From positions 22,563,021-22,627,020 of the forward strand of contig CM030718.1 in NCBI GenBank assembly GCA_017979445.1: a stretch of 64,000 nucleotides of DNA. Direction: 5' to 3'. Position 1 is the first letter of the stretch. Every line of letters begins with the position of its first letter. This DNA is from Akebia trifoliata. Lineage: Eukaryota; Streptophyta; Magnoliopsida; Ranunculales; Lardizabalaceae. A program made the position numbers and the translations under genes. Positions 1-10,678 of this stretch are shown here, piece after piece. The notes under the pieces are model-generated. The model worked only from the letters and a program-made list of their open reading frames with translations. It did not search any database and was not told the origin of the DNA.

Positions 1-463
1 AAGTAGGTCTACCTCCAATCTTCTCTTCTTGAAATCTGACTATGTTGAAATCACCCAAAATAATCCATGGGTCTTGAGTGACAAGGAGACTAAGATCATT
101 CCACAACACTCTACGATCAATCTCATAATTTCCTGCATAAACAAATGACATATAGCTCACAAATCCATCCCTCAACAGAGTTACTTTGCAATGAATGACT
201 TGATTTGATTCGAATAATTTTTTAACAAAGAAACTCAACGGATTCCATCCCACCCAAATTTGTCCATAATAATGACATGCATAATTATCGATGAATTTCC
301 TAGATCTCCCCAATCGTTTTTGAAATTTCAAAGCATCTACCTCCTGAACTTTGGTTTCACAGAGACCCATCAGCTCAACTATCTCCTCTCTAATAAAATC
401 ACAAATTGCCTTCCTCTTTCGAGCATAATTTAAGTCTTTAACATTCCACATTATAATAGACAT
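1..463 (-). pseudogene. LINE ORF2 endonuclease domain (L1-type), runs off the window edge
   Basis: Read on the minus strand from an ATG at 461-463, this frame stays open to base 1 (about 154 codons), so the remainder lies outside the window. It opens with MSIIMWNVKDLN, the usual start of plant L1-type APE endonuclease domains. It then carries a GLCETKV segment (catalytic Glu region) and PWIILGDFN, the conserved GDFN motif. In this family the enzyme nicks target DNA to prime reverse transcription. It lies downstream of the ORF1-like frame at 672-1790 on the same strand, the expected LINE order. The visible part has no stop, so this domain is better preserved than ORF1. Whether the RT part is intact cannot be seen. 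Confidence 0.85.
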
Positions 464-671
464 TGTAACAGTTTAATTGGATTTCCCTCGATAGGGGTGG
501 GCCTTGAGCATGTGGACCTGCTGATAGCTTCAACCACATGCTTTTCCTTGTGTTTTTCATGTTCTATTTTTCTCCAGATAACATAGTCATTCTACAGCCA
601 ATCCCATGATCTTCACTCTATAAATCTATCGATCTATTGCTGTTATCTTTAGCCATCAGAACTAGGTTTGC

Positions 672-1790
672 CTACTGTGTTACATCTTCTTCTCCTAAAG
701 CCTGGAAAACATTTGAGATCTTCATAGGTTGGATGTTTAAAACTACCTCGAGATTGGTAGCATTATTTGTATTCTCCTTATCCTTAACCACTCCAACCTG
801 ATTGCCCAGACCAGACCCAGATTTTTTTGTATTTGAGATCGACCCACGTCTCGTTGGAGAAAAATCAGGCAAGAAATCAGTACTTTTGACCACCAACACC
901 GATTTTCCCTCTTCAATCGACCCAATTTTTGAATTTGAATTCAAATCACCTAAATTTTTCGTTATCTATTTTTGCCATGTCATCGTCTTCTTCCCCAAAA
1001 TTCTCAGCCATGCAAGCGCTTTCAATCATGCTTGCACCTTCTCCTTCAACCACGCCTTCACTTGTTTCCTCAGCCAAACTTTCACCTTATTTTGGTTCTT
1101 CTTCCACAACTTTTTCCCCTAAAACACCTTCCATCTCCACTGTCATCTCAGCAGATTTTGCAGCCCATGCCATATGAATTCTAGCAGGATTAATCTTCTT
1201 TTGTTTCGGACATCGATCATGACTGTGAGCAAAAGTTGCACAGACCTTGCAAGGTGTAGGCTGCCATTCATAAGTAATTTTTTGATTAAATTTCTCCCCA
1301 TTCTCCCTTTCTAGAATGACTATCTTTGGGAAAACGTTAGAACAATCAATCTCTACGCAGAGACGTGCAAAGCCAAGTCGAGATCTGTTAGCAGTTGCCT
1401 CATCGAAATGCAAAGGTATTCCAATTCGATTACCTATTTTCCCCAAACATATCGAAAACCAATACTGAATTGGTAATTGAGGAAGACGAATCCATATAGG
1501 AATTGAAAAGAGCATTTGATGCATAGGTTTGACATTTACCGACCATTTTCTTAAAATTAATGGCCTACCTTCAATGCTCCATGATGAATTCAACACCATA
1601 TTACAGTCCTCAGAATTACTGAACTTAAATAAGAAGAATCCATCTTCCATAGATAACACCTCCATGTTACCCTTAATTTTCCACGTCCTTTGAACCGCCA
1701 TTTTCAATCCTTGAAAATAAGGACCTTTTCCCAATCGATATCCAACCAAAGAGTTTTCCCATCTTAATCTTTCAGAAATAATTTAATCCT
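672..1790 (-). pseudogene. LINE ORF1 (DUF4283 plus CCHC knuckle), frame-broken
   Basis: The longest open piece on the minus strand, 1087 to about 1788, reads as a DUF4283-type RNA-binding domain (GFFLFKFSNSEDCNMVL, then IPIWIRLPQLP). It is followed by the zinc knuckle CKVCATFAHSHDRC, a CX2CX4HX4C pattern. A second piece at 672-944 in another frame carries the acidic C-terminal tail typical of LINE ORF1 (FQALGEE). The frame shift between them, and the absence of an ATG at the 5' end of the long piece, show that it is broken. Together with the endonuclease at 1-463 it forms one minus-strand L1-type element. Confidence 0.82.
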
Positions 1791-1799
1791 CTGGGAGTA

Positions 1800-3049
1800 C
1801 AACCGTATCCCCTTGTAAAGATTGAGGAAAAAAATCAAGGGACTTATCAATCGATACATGATTTTTCCCTTTTAAAAGATCTTTCCAAGAACCAGTCGAG
1901 AAAGCCGTCAAGCTCTCCTAAAGGAAAATCTACACACAAAAAGTATGGAAATTCTTCTATCTTCTCCCACAAAAGGAGATGATTGAATCTTCCTAAACCT
2001 TTCTTTTGGTAGTTTCTATCTCTAGAATTGCCTTGTTCTCTCTTTAATTAATTTCTTAAGATTTTTCCATTTATTTGCTTTCTTAAATTGATTATTTTAA
2101 GCGTGATAATATTTTATCATTTATCTAATTACTATTGGCTTTTCTACCCATACATATATAAGTTGTGTTAAATTTACATATAGCAAATAAATCACCATTG
2201 CATTTCTTTTGGCAAATATACGTTAATTACAATTTGGAACATTGCATTTAACTATAATTTTTTTATATTATTAATAACATATTTTATTAAAAAATTATTT
2301 ATAATAGCTAAAGAAATTATTTTTTCTCTTAATTTAATTACAATATAGAAAATTTTACCAATATAAATATCCAATATATTTTTATCATCGTCGAATTACG
2401 TACTCAAATTATTATCAATAAATCCATCTACATCACAATCGAAATCGTTTTGTGTTACAACATTAGGTTGAGTTGTACCGTACACAATATTATGGTCTAT
2501 ATCGGTATTTTGATATTAATTCAATTAGTTAGACCCACTTTAACCATAATTTTATTTACACGTTAAAAAATTTTCATGTTTTATTATAAAAATAATTATA
2601 CTTTGAAAATTTTAATTACAATTTAATATATATTTCCTTGGTTAAAATATCAATTAATTTTTTTTTTATTATCTAAATTAATAACTGATCTTATTGAAAA
2701 TGTTGTTGAATATTGCAGATTGAAAGAATAAGAACTTTTAACTCCGCATATGTAATTTATGATGAAATCGATAAAAATCACGTATTTCTACCAATATACG
2801 TGATATTTTTAACGTAACCTCCATATCGACAAATAATTACTCTTGAAGATATCTTCGATAGAATTGTGAGAGAATGAATAATGAGAATTATGAGAGATCA
2901 AAATAGTGATAATTGTGAAAGAATAAGAGTATATATATATATACACATAGTCCAATGACTAAATAACGGTTGAAAAACAACGGCTAAATAATGGTCGAAA
3001 AAATAAAAAAATAATTTAAATTTATTTTTTTATTTATTAATTAAAACTC
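1800..3049. other. AT-rich intergenic DNA
   Basis: No coding frame of note. It contains a short TA microsatellite near 2931-2945 and long A/T runs. I see no recognisable gene or intact element. Confidence 0.5.
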
Positions 3050-3300
3050 ACCACTTAAAGTGCTAAAAATTACATTAAAAATTTATTTTAAAAAAGTTTG
3101 GCACTTGAAATGTCAATTTTTGATTTTAAAAAAAACATTTGGCACTTTAATAATCGAAATTTCGATTAAAGAAATAGAAAATAAAAATTCGACCCCTTTA
3201 AGAGTTGAATTTTATTTCTTTCGATAATTACAATTTTTTTAATAAATACTATTTTAAATAGTTTTCTTTTTTTTGTGATAATTTTTCCTTTTTAAAAGCC
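3050..3300. repeat. Dispersed repeat with GGCACTT/AAGTGCC motifs, copy 1
   Basis: It shares an ordered series of segments with 13465-13765: a palindromic CACTTxAAGTG motif, then a 'ggcactt' segment, a 'cgaaatttcgattaaag' segment, a 'ttcgataattnnnaataaatactattttaaata' segment, and an end reading 'ataatttttcct'. The same end sequence bounds the long hairpin at 9838-10678. This suggests one non-autonomous element family; ends are approximate. Confidence 0.55.
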
Positions 3301-3352
3301 TTGTTTAAAATTCAATTTCCACACCTCAGACTCTAAGGTTGCCACTTCAAAA

Positions 3353-3560
3353 GAGAAACGCTTTCCTCACTGACATAATGAGAAAAAAGGCCTTCTTAAA
3401 TTTCATCCATCATCGAAAAGACCTTAGGATACCTAAATAAGAACTCGAGAACTGTTATAAATCTCAAATATTGTTTCACGAATCTCGAGGCCTTTTTGAC
3501 GATGGATGAGGCCTAGTAAGGCCTTTTTTCCTCACTATGATAGTAAGGCTAGTCGAACTC
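3353..3560. mobile_element. MITE family A, copy 1 (hairpin, about 208 bp)
   Basis: The left arm (CCTCACTGACATAATGAG then AAAAAGGCC) pairs imperfectly with the right arm (GGCCTTTTTTCCTCAC then TATGATAGTAAGG). The inner parts also pair (catccatcatcg / cgatggatgagg). A homologous hairpin lies at 46272-46469. It ends about 280 bp upstream of the EXO70 start codon. No clear target duplication could be read. Confidence 0.75.
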
Positions 3561-3842
3561 AATTAAAAAAATTCAAATACAGTTGACGCGTTGAAGAGAC
3601 AAAGTCAAACCACACTTGTAACTTGTAAGCTGAAGCCTGCAGGCCACAACCCTTTTTCCTCTCTATTTAATCTCTCCGAAGTCGATCCAAACCCCAACTC
3701 AACTAAAAACCACCAAATCGCATAGAAACACTCGAGAATCTTTTGCTCTCTGTCTAATTCTGTTCTAAAACAAAGCTTCTTCTTCTCTTCTGCAACATCT
3801 CTCTCTCTCTCTCGCCAGACGATCCATCCAAATTCCAACACG
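3561..3842 (+). promoter_or_regulatory. Proximal promoter and 5' leader of the EXO70 gene
   Basis: This stretch lies between MITE A and the ATG. It holds a weak TATA-like tattta at 3664-3669, then a pyrimidine-rich leader with a CT microsatellite at about 3801-3815. CT-rich leaders are common in plant 5' UTRs. No transcription start can be fixed from sequence. Confidence 0.35.
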
Positions 3843-5738
3843 ATGCCGAGAAAAGGTATGAGGAGCATCTTCTACACTTCTCACTCCAAAGCCTCATCTC
3901 CTTCAGTTTCTCGTTGTCCTTCTCCTTCATGCTACACCTTCTCTGAATCCATGATGGAAGAGAACATCGATATCGCTGAATCCATAATCAAGAAATGGAA
4001 TCCAGACACCTCATCCTCCTCCTTCGATCAATCTAGCTCTCTATTCAACGAGAATCGTAAGGAAGCGAAGGAGTTTCTCAAATGCGTAAAAGATTTGCAG
4101 AAATCGATGCAATTCTTCGTTTCCGAGAGTTACAGCTCTGAAAACCTTATTCGCTCTCAAAATCTCATGCAGATCGCCATGAAAAGGCTTGAAAAAGAGT
4201 TTTATCAGATTCTCTGCGCGAATCGAGATCATCTCGATTCAGAATCGGTTTCTGGACGATCATCCTACGCGTCTGAGAGATCGAGATCGAGATCCAGATC
4301 GAGCGTTTCTGATTTCGAGGATGATGATGGATCTGAAGAGGACCTTCAGATCTCTAGTGATTCGATCTCTGAAGTTGAGCGAGTCTCATCGATAGCGATG
4401 TATGATCTTAAATCCATCGCAGAGTGCATGATTTCTTCCGGATATGGAAAGGAGTGTGTGAAGATATACAAAATTATCAGAAAATCGATCATTGATGAAG
4501 GTCTCTATTGTCTAGGAATCGAACAATTGAGTTCACATCAGATCCATAAAATGGATTGGGAGGTTATCGATCTCAAGATCAAAATTTGGTTAAACGCGGT
4601 AAAGATCGCAATTAAAAAACTCTTCTATGGAGAAAGAATTCTCTGCGATAACGTTTTCTCATCTTCCGAAACCATCAGAGAATCATGTTTTTTTGAAATT
4701 TCGAGAGAAGGAGCGATAAATCTCTTCAATTTCCCCGAAATCGTAGCGAAAGACAAGAAAACTCCTGAAAAAATGTTTCGAATTCTCGATCTCTACGACG
4801 CTATTTCAGAACTTTTTCCTGAAATTGAATCAATCTTCTCTTTCGAATCCACCTCCAATGTCCGATCACAAGCTATGTCATCACTCCTCAGACTCGGTGA
4901 CTTAGTCCGAGTCATGTTAACCGATTTTGAATCAGCGATTCAAAAGGACTTGTCTAAGTCAGCTGTACCTGGCGGTGGACTTCATCCTCTCACCCGATAC
5001 GTTATGAACTACGTGTGTTTCCTCTCTGATTATAGCGGAATTCTATCCGATATTGTTGCAGATTGGCCGTTACAGACGCAGAATACTCTCCCAGATTTTT
5101 ACTTCGAAAGTCCATCATCTAACGACAGTCAAACGTCGGCAATCTCCGTTAGATTAGCTTGGTTAATTCTCGTTCTCTTATGCAAACTTGACGGCAAGGC
5201 TGACCTCTACAAAGACGTTTCGTTATCGTATCTCTTCCTCGCAAACAACCTCAACTACATCCTATCGAAGGTTCGTTCGTCAAATCTATTGTTTCTTCTA
5301 GGCGAAGATTGGGTATCGAAGCATGAGGAGAAAGTGAAACAGTACATCGCAAACTACGAGAAAATGGGGTGGAACAACGTTCTATCATCATTGCCAGAGA
5401 ATCCAACGGTTGTGATTTCTTCTGAAACCGTGAAGGAGTGCTTCAAGAAATTCAACACTGCTTTTGAAACAGCGTATCGGACACAGTCTTCATGGGTCAT
5501 ATCGGACGCAAAGCTTAGAGACGAGATTAAAGTTTCCATTAGTAAGAAGCTTGGGACAACGTATCGGACGTTTTATGATACGTATCGCGTTACATTGAGA
5601 GGTGGGAAGACTTCGGTGTCTTTGGTCAGATTTACCCCTGATGATATTTTGAATAATTTATCGGATTTGTTTTATGGGAAGGGCGTAGCCGGTACGTCGT
5701 CGCATTCTTCTTCTTCGAAAGGTTCACGTTCCAGTTGA
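3843..5738 (+). CDS. Exocyst subunit EXO70, EXO70H-like
   Basis: Single-exon gene for a 631-aa protein, within the normal range of plant EXO70 proteins (about 600-700 aa). EXO70 subunits bind membrane phosphoinositides and help the exocyst tether secretory vesicles at the plasma membrane. The N-terminus (MPRKGMRSIFYTSHS, then TFSESMMEENI, AESIIKKW) is characteristic of the H subgroup. A linker around residues 135-165 is Ser/Arg-rich, then acidic. The C-terminal helical-rod domain (about 240-610) carries PGGGLHPLTRYVMNY and a YxxFY region (GTTYRTFYDTYR), both typical of the family. The C-terminus is Ser-rich. The start is the first ATG after a CT-rich leader. Lack of introns is usual for the EXO70H clade. 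No frame damage is seen. The exact paralogue (H7 or another) cannot be fixed without a tree. Confidence 0.93.
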   Translation: MPRKGMRSIFYTSHSKASSPSVSRCPSPSCYTFSESMMEENIDIAESIIKKWNPDTSSSSFDQSSSLFNENRKEAKEFLKCVKDLQKSMQFFVSESYSSENLIRSQNLMQIAMKRLEKEFYQILCANRDHLDSESVSGRSSYASERSRSRSRSSVSDFEDDDGSEEDLQISSDSISEVERVSSIAMYDLKSIAECMISSGYGKECVKIYKIIRKSIIDEGLYCLGIEQLSSHQIHKMDWEVIDLKIKIWLNAVKIAIKKLFYGERILCDNVFSSSETIRESCFFEISREGAINLFNFPEIVAKDKKTPEKMFRILDLYDAISELFPEIESIFSFESTSNVRSQAMSSLLRLGDLVRVMLTDFESAIQKDLSKSAVPGGGLHPLTRYVMNYVCFLSDYSGILSDIVADWPLQTQNTLPDFYFESPSSNDSQTSAISVRLAWLILVLLCKLDGKADLYKDVSLSYLFLANNLNYILSKVRSSNLLFLLGEDWVSKHEEKVKQYIANYEKMGWNNVLSSLPENPTVVISSETVKECFKKFNTAFETAYRTQSSWVISDAKLRDEIKVSISKKLGTTYRTFYDTYRVTLRGGKTSVSLVRFTPDDILNNLSDLFYGKGVAGTSSHSSSSKGSRSS

Positions 5739-6632
5739 AATGATACGAAATGATACAATACGATACGTACTTTAATTGCCGGCTCTTTGGCATTATTTTT
5801 TTGTAACTATATATATGTGTCATCTTCAGTCTTCGTAGTTCGTATGTGAAAAACAAAAGGAAAAAACTATAGAAAGTTGGTGACTTTGTGTAGAAGATGC
5901 AGATTTAAATGTAACAAAAGTTTTACCATTATAGCTTATATCCACTGTTAATAGCTCATTATTTCGACTTTTTCGTGATCCCGAGTAATTAAAAATGGAT
6001 TGTTTCGACAATTGTTTTAACTCTTTTGTTAGATAAATAATTTATTAAAATTTAAATATTTGTGATTAATACAAATATGATTTCGTGACTGAACATCTAA
6101 TGATGAGTTGTGCTGAAGTGACCTCAATATTGTAGCCCACATGCACATACTGACATGAAAGTAGGTAGGAAACATAAATAACTGGTGGTCACTCCAGCCT
6201 TAGTCTTTGAAGTAGTCCCATGTGGATGATTTCCAATGAAATAATGTCTCGTGGCAACTTGCTTCATTGAAGAGAACTAGGACCTATTTGTGGGTGATGG
6301 ATTAACTCATCCAATGATTGATTCTCAAGATCCAACTAATTTATGATTTGATTCCTTGTTTATATTGGCCCCTTTACTAGAAATCTCAAGGTGATATAGG
6401 CCTATGTCTGAGATGATTCCACATTTACCCATACACAATTTTAAAAAATGATCCAACGATTTATCAAACTATTCGTACTATGGTTTGACCTTGGTTAAAT
6501 TTGATTGGGCCAATTTCTATTTAATCAAAAATAAATAATATGTTTATCTTTTTCTTAGATTATCTTAATTATTTCCTAAAGTATTAGCCTCTTTTTTTAA
6601 AATTAGCATTCCTTGGTTTTTATATATATATA
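5739..6632. other. EXO70 3' flank, no gene recognised
   Basis: AT-rich sequence containing the presumed EXO70 3' UTR in its first 200 bp or so. I see no coding frame or clear element before the fold-back repeat at 6633. Confidence 0.5.
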
Positions 6633-6986
6633 GGGTAGCGTTCAATGGCTAATTTTTTGGCAAAACATTTTTTAAAACACGAGTTAGAAGTTTTAGAATG
6701 GGCTGATTTTTGGTGAGGATGATCTCTACAGTGAGGAGATCATCCTCACCAAAAATCAGCACATTCCAAAACTTCTAACCCATGTTTACAAATTGAAAAA
6801 TCGTGGACCGTCCATTTTTTGTAAACTGTTTTTTATGGGGTTAGAAGTTTTGGAATGGGTTGATTTTTGGTGATGATGATCTCCTCACCGTAGAGATCAT
6901 CCTCACCAAAAATCAGCTCATTCCAAAACTTCTAACTCAAGTTTTGAAAAATGTTTTGCCAAAAAGTTTGCCATTGAACGTGACCC
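6633..6986. mobile_element. Compound fold-back MITE, Mutator-like
   Basis: The terminal repeats GGGTAGCGTTCAATGGC (left) and, reversed, GGGTCACGTTCAATGGC (right) define a 354-bp element flanked by TA-rich repeats (tatatatata on both sides). Each half is itself a hairpin: ttagaagttttagaatgg... is answered by ...cattccaaaacttctaa, with a gaggatgatctc / gagatcatcctc inner stem. The two halves also pair with each other. A degenerate relative lies at 38577-38746. The terminal GGGT and the long inverted repeats suggest a Mutator-type MITE, but the TA flanks make the duplication ambiguous. Confidence 0.8.
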
Positions 6987-7020
6987 ATATATATATATTT
7001 TGTGTGAATAAGTTTGATAT

Positions 7021-9830
7021 TGTCACGTCCCAAAAACTCAACCCGAATCCCTATAATTCCCAAGTTGAATCCCGAGACATAATATAAAATCCATATCATG
7101 ATAATCAATTCATAAACATAAACGACAAATAATATAATTATATTTCGTACCTGATCATTGCTCAATAGAACAGATACGTATCCTCAAACATCAGAACACG
7201 TAACATATATACATAAAACAATAATGACATAATATGATTTTCATAATTACATAACAAAAACAACAGTTAAAGACTTAAACCTAACTCTAGTTTAAGACTC
7301 ATTACTAGTAGTACCTATGCTCCACTCCTGGAAGTTTGGACTGATCATTTATAAGGCCATGGTACTGAGCCTCCTTGGAAGGATCACATAAACCAGGTGT
7401 GCCTGAAATTTATGATGTTGTAGGGGTGAGTAACAAGGGAGTTACCCAATAGGGGAATCTTACAATTCTAAATAACAGTATCTTATATGCAGTTTAAATA
7501 TTCTAGTTATTTATAAATCATGCATATTTGATATTCAACATAATTGGAAATAATTGAACACCGATGTCATAAAATTTAGTAGGAAATTGAAACACTTAAA
7601 AATAAATAAAAAACAATTGTTTATAATATAACATCAAATAATAGAGTACTATAATAGAGAGTTGAGGATCACGACTGATGTGAACATCTCAGTCAAAATA
7701 TGATTATTCCAATACTTCACCAGTGTGGAACCCCACCGTTAGTTCTTGAATCTTTGGCCAATCTCTGCCATAATTTGGGTAACTATTTTTCGGCTCAGGT
7801 TGACCGTTGACCAAGGCCTTGAGAAATGGGGCCAAATCAAGTAGGCCATTTTTCCTTGACTACTCTAGACTATTAATGATCATTAACTAGCCATCTTCAT
7901 CTATGCCAATTTGGCGTGCATGTGATCATTGATATTCTCTATCAATCATGCAACTATCTACATCTTGTTCTCTATTAAAGATAGAAAAGAAATTTTTGGA
8001 TTCCTGTTATGATGTTGTATTCTTATGCATCCCATAATACATAAGAATTCAAACAACGCAACTGTTATCCTAGAATAACACATCATTCCGGAAATGTCAC
8101 AACATGTTATTTTTTATAGGTTTTCACAATCTCTTTAATAAATCACTAAAATACTACATATAAGTATTTATTTTCTTTTCAAAACGTAATGAAAGTAAAA
8201 TATACACGTGTTTTTAAATACCCAGTCCACTCTTAAATGTACAGTCTCATCTCTCTTTTCTTTTTCTTTGTTTCATGTCTTACACAGTCTATGACTGAAG
8301 CATCACTTCATCTTTTCTCTCATTTTCGTGTCTTATATGGCATACGCCGAAGCATCTCACTAACTGTGTATTTTAAAAGCACGACATTCAATTGAGAATT
8401 CGTTCTCATATTTATTTTAATAAATTACTTTTCTACCCAACTTTTTAATTAGAAATATTTCTTGGAAATCTATCACTAAAATGATTAAAGTAAAGTGTCC
8501 ACCAATTTAACTTATTCAAAAATCATGTATGCTTAAAAAACAATGTGAACAAGATATATATATATATATATATTGTATGTAAAAACAGCAACTCATATAG
8601 TTGCTGTATTTTTCTTTTTAACAAGTATAAAGTACGTATAAAATATGTATAAAGTAATAAATGGTTTGAGAATTCAAACTAAGTATACATAGTAAAGTAT
8701 TATATAAAAATAACAATTTTCATAGTTGCTGTATTTTATATTTAACACGTATAAAACACGTATAACGTACGTATAAAACAATCATTTTTTTTCTTTCTAT
8801 CTAACATACATGTTGTCAATTTTATACAAAAACAGCAACTTTCATAGTTGCTGTATTTTGTTTTTAGCATATATAATTACGTATAAAACATGTATAAATC
8901 AACTACAAGCATGTAATAATTCTTTTTAAACAAAACAACAACTACTAGCATGCTTTAAATTCATAAAAATAATAATATAAATATGTATAAAGTATATGCA
9001 TGTTGTTAAAAAATTTTACGAAACAACTTTAACTTTAAAATTATTAAATCAGAATTGTTTTAAAAACAAAACAAATTCTATTTTTACAACTATAAATCAG
9101 CAATATATTTTTTTTAAATTACTAAAATTATTATTAAAAGTTGCAAGGGCCTACCTTTTTTTTTGTTTCTTTTTCTTTTCCTTTCTTTTTTTAATTCTCT
9201 TCCTTATTTCTTTTCTCTTCTTTGTTTGTGTAAAAAGTGAAACAACAAACAAAAATCAGCTAATATCATATTTAATATTTTCAAAAAAAATATTTAGATA
9301 TTACAAAAATTCTAATTCTTTTAGAATTTTTTAAAAAGACCTTAGTCAATTTGACTTAGTTAAAGTTGTTTGACTATAATTGATTTGAGTCAACAATAAT
9401 TGACTTGACTTGAGTCAACAATGGTTTACTTGGTCAATTTTTTTTTTATTTTTTTAAACATTACAGATATTTTGGTCATTTATATGTTCTATTCAACTAA
9501 AAGCTTTTTTCACTTTATGAAAGATAGTCCAATGATTTTTTCTTGAAAGTTGTAGAATTGGTATAGACTAAAAATAGTAATCCAATATAGAAGCAATTTT
9601 TTCAGACGCTAAAGCGTGGTGCAAAGCGCTCAGTTGACCAACCCTCAAGGCGTAAAGCGCAAGTCTTACATGCATGCTATTTTAAAATAAATAATATGAT
9701 ATTAAAAAACTAAAAACTAGGATAGCTATTGCATATTTATAAATTTTAAATCCAGACAATCGGATTTCAAGTTTTAATCCATAATGATAAATAATTATAT
9801 AAAATGTTATTACTTCATATTTTAGCAAAA
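7021..9830 (-). repeat. Degenerate gypsy-type LTR-like sequence, reverse orientation
   Basis: It starts with tgtcacgtccc, the reverse of the gggacgtgaca kind of 3' LTR end. Near 7428-7450 the reverse complement reads GGGTAACTCCCTTGTTACTC, parallel to TGGGTAACCATTGTTACTC inside the solo LTR at 15518-18671. No polyprotein is present. The far end is not recognisable and may run into the inverted repeat at 9838. I treat it as a decayed LTR with later insertions and expansions. Confidence 0.45.
8581..8930. repeat. Tandem repeat, period about 122-126 bp, at least three units
   Basis: Units begin at 8581, 8706 and 8828 with variants of aaaaacagcaacttnnatagttgctgtattt. Each continues with several 'acgtataaaa' steps. 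Each unit carries a small inverted repeat, cagcaact / agttgctg. A (TA)n microsatellite at 8552-8574 precedes the array. Confidence 0.75.
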
Positions 9831-9837
9831 TAAATCA

Positions 9838-10678
9838 TAGGGGAAATTATAAAAAAAAGTACTAATTTTTTTAAAACTACAAAAAAGAACTAAAATCATC
9901 ACTTGAAGTGCCACAAGTTTTTTTTTTTTAAATAGCGCACTTGAAGTGCCGCATTTTTCAACCTACACAAATGAATCTAACTATTATGACTAACTCTATA
10001 AGATTGCAAATCTTACTCAGGGTCATTGCCCCCACATGTATCATTAAATTAGCAATCCAACAATACAGACTTCTAAATTTTATGGACAAACTCATATTCA
10101 AAAGAAAAAATTCAAAAAATAAATATTTTTAATCTTGGTCGTAAATGTTAAAAATGGATGGTTATCGAACTCCCAATTTCAAAACTAAAATTCAACCGTG
10201 AAAATTAATTATTATTATTTTTTTTTTTTAATTCTTGCTTTAAAGCTTTTAGAATTTTTTCCATTATAATCATATCCATCAGATCATGTTTTTGGAATGG
10301 ATTATAAGCACATCAATTTGAATTTGGGAGTTAATAGCCATCCATCTTCAACATCTACAATCAAGCTCAAAAAAATTTACTTTTTGAATTTTTTCTTTTG
10401 AATATGAGTTTGTCCATGAAATCTAGAAGTCCGTGTTGTTCGATTGCTAATTCAATAATACATATGGGCCCAACGGCCTTTAGAAAGATTTGCAATCTCA
10501 TCTAGTCAAGGTAGTCAAATTCATTTGTGTAGATTTAAGATGCCTGTTTAAAAAAAAAAAAAAATTGCGGCACTTGATGTGCCGATTTTGGCTCTTTAAA
10601 ATTTTTTTTTTTAAAGTTAGTATTTTTTTTTTTATAAATAATTATTTATTTAGGTTTTTTATATAATTTTTCCAAAAT
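9838..10678. mobile_element. Long inverted repeat (about 840 bp), non-autonomous element
   Basis: The arms run from about 9838-10230 and 10290-10678. The left arm segments cacaaatgaatctaac, ttgcaatcc and ttcaaaagaaaaaattcaaa reappear reverse-complemented at about 10522, 10440 and 10385. The outer ends are ggggaaattata (left) and tataatttttcc (right). Near each end sit copies of the palindrome GGCACTTGAAGTGCC (about 9898-9912, 9936-9950, and 10566-10582 with one change). No coding capacity. Confidence 0.75.

Noticed and set aside
802..1184. Overlapping plus-strand frames of 70-106 codons
   Set aside because: They are antisense shadows of the LINE ORF1 tail.
4041..4395. Short frames inside EXO70 on both strands
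   Set aside because: They lie within a long, family-matching single-exon gene.
8581..8930. CRISPR-like array
   Set aside because: Units are degenerate tandem repeats in a plant LTR context, without uniform repeats or unique spacers; CRISPR does not occur in plant nuclear DNA.
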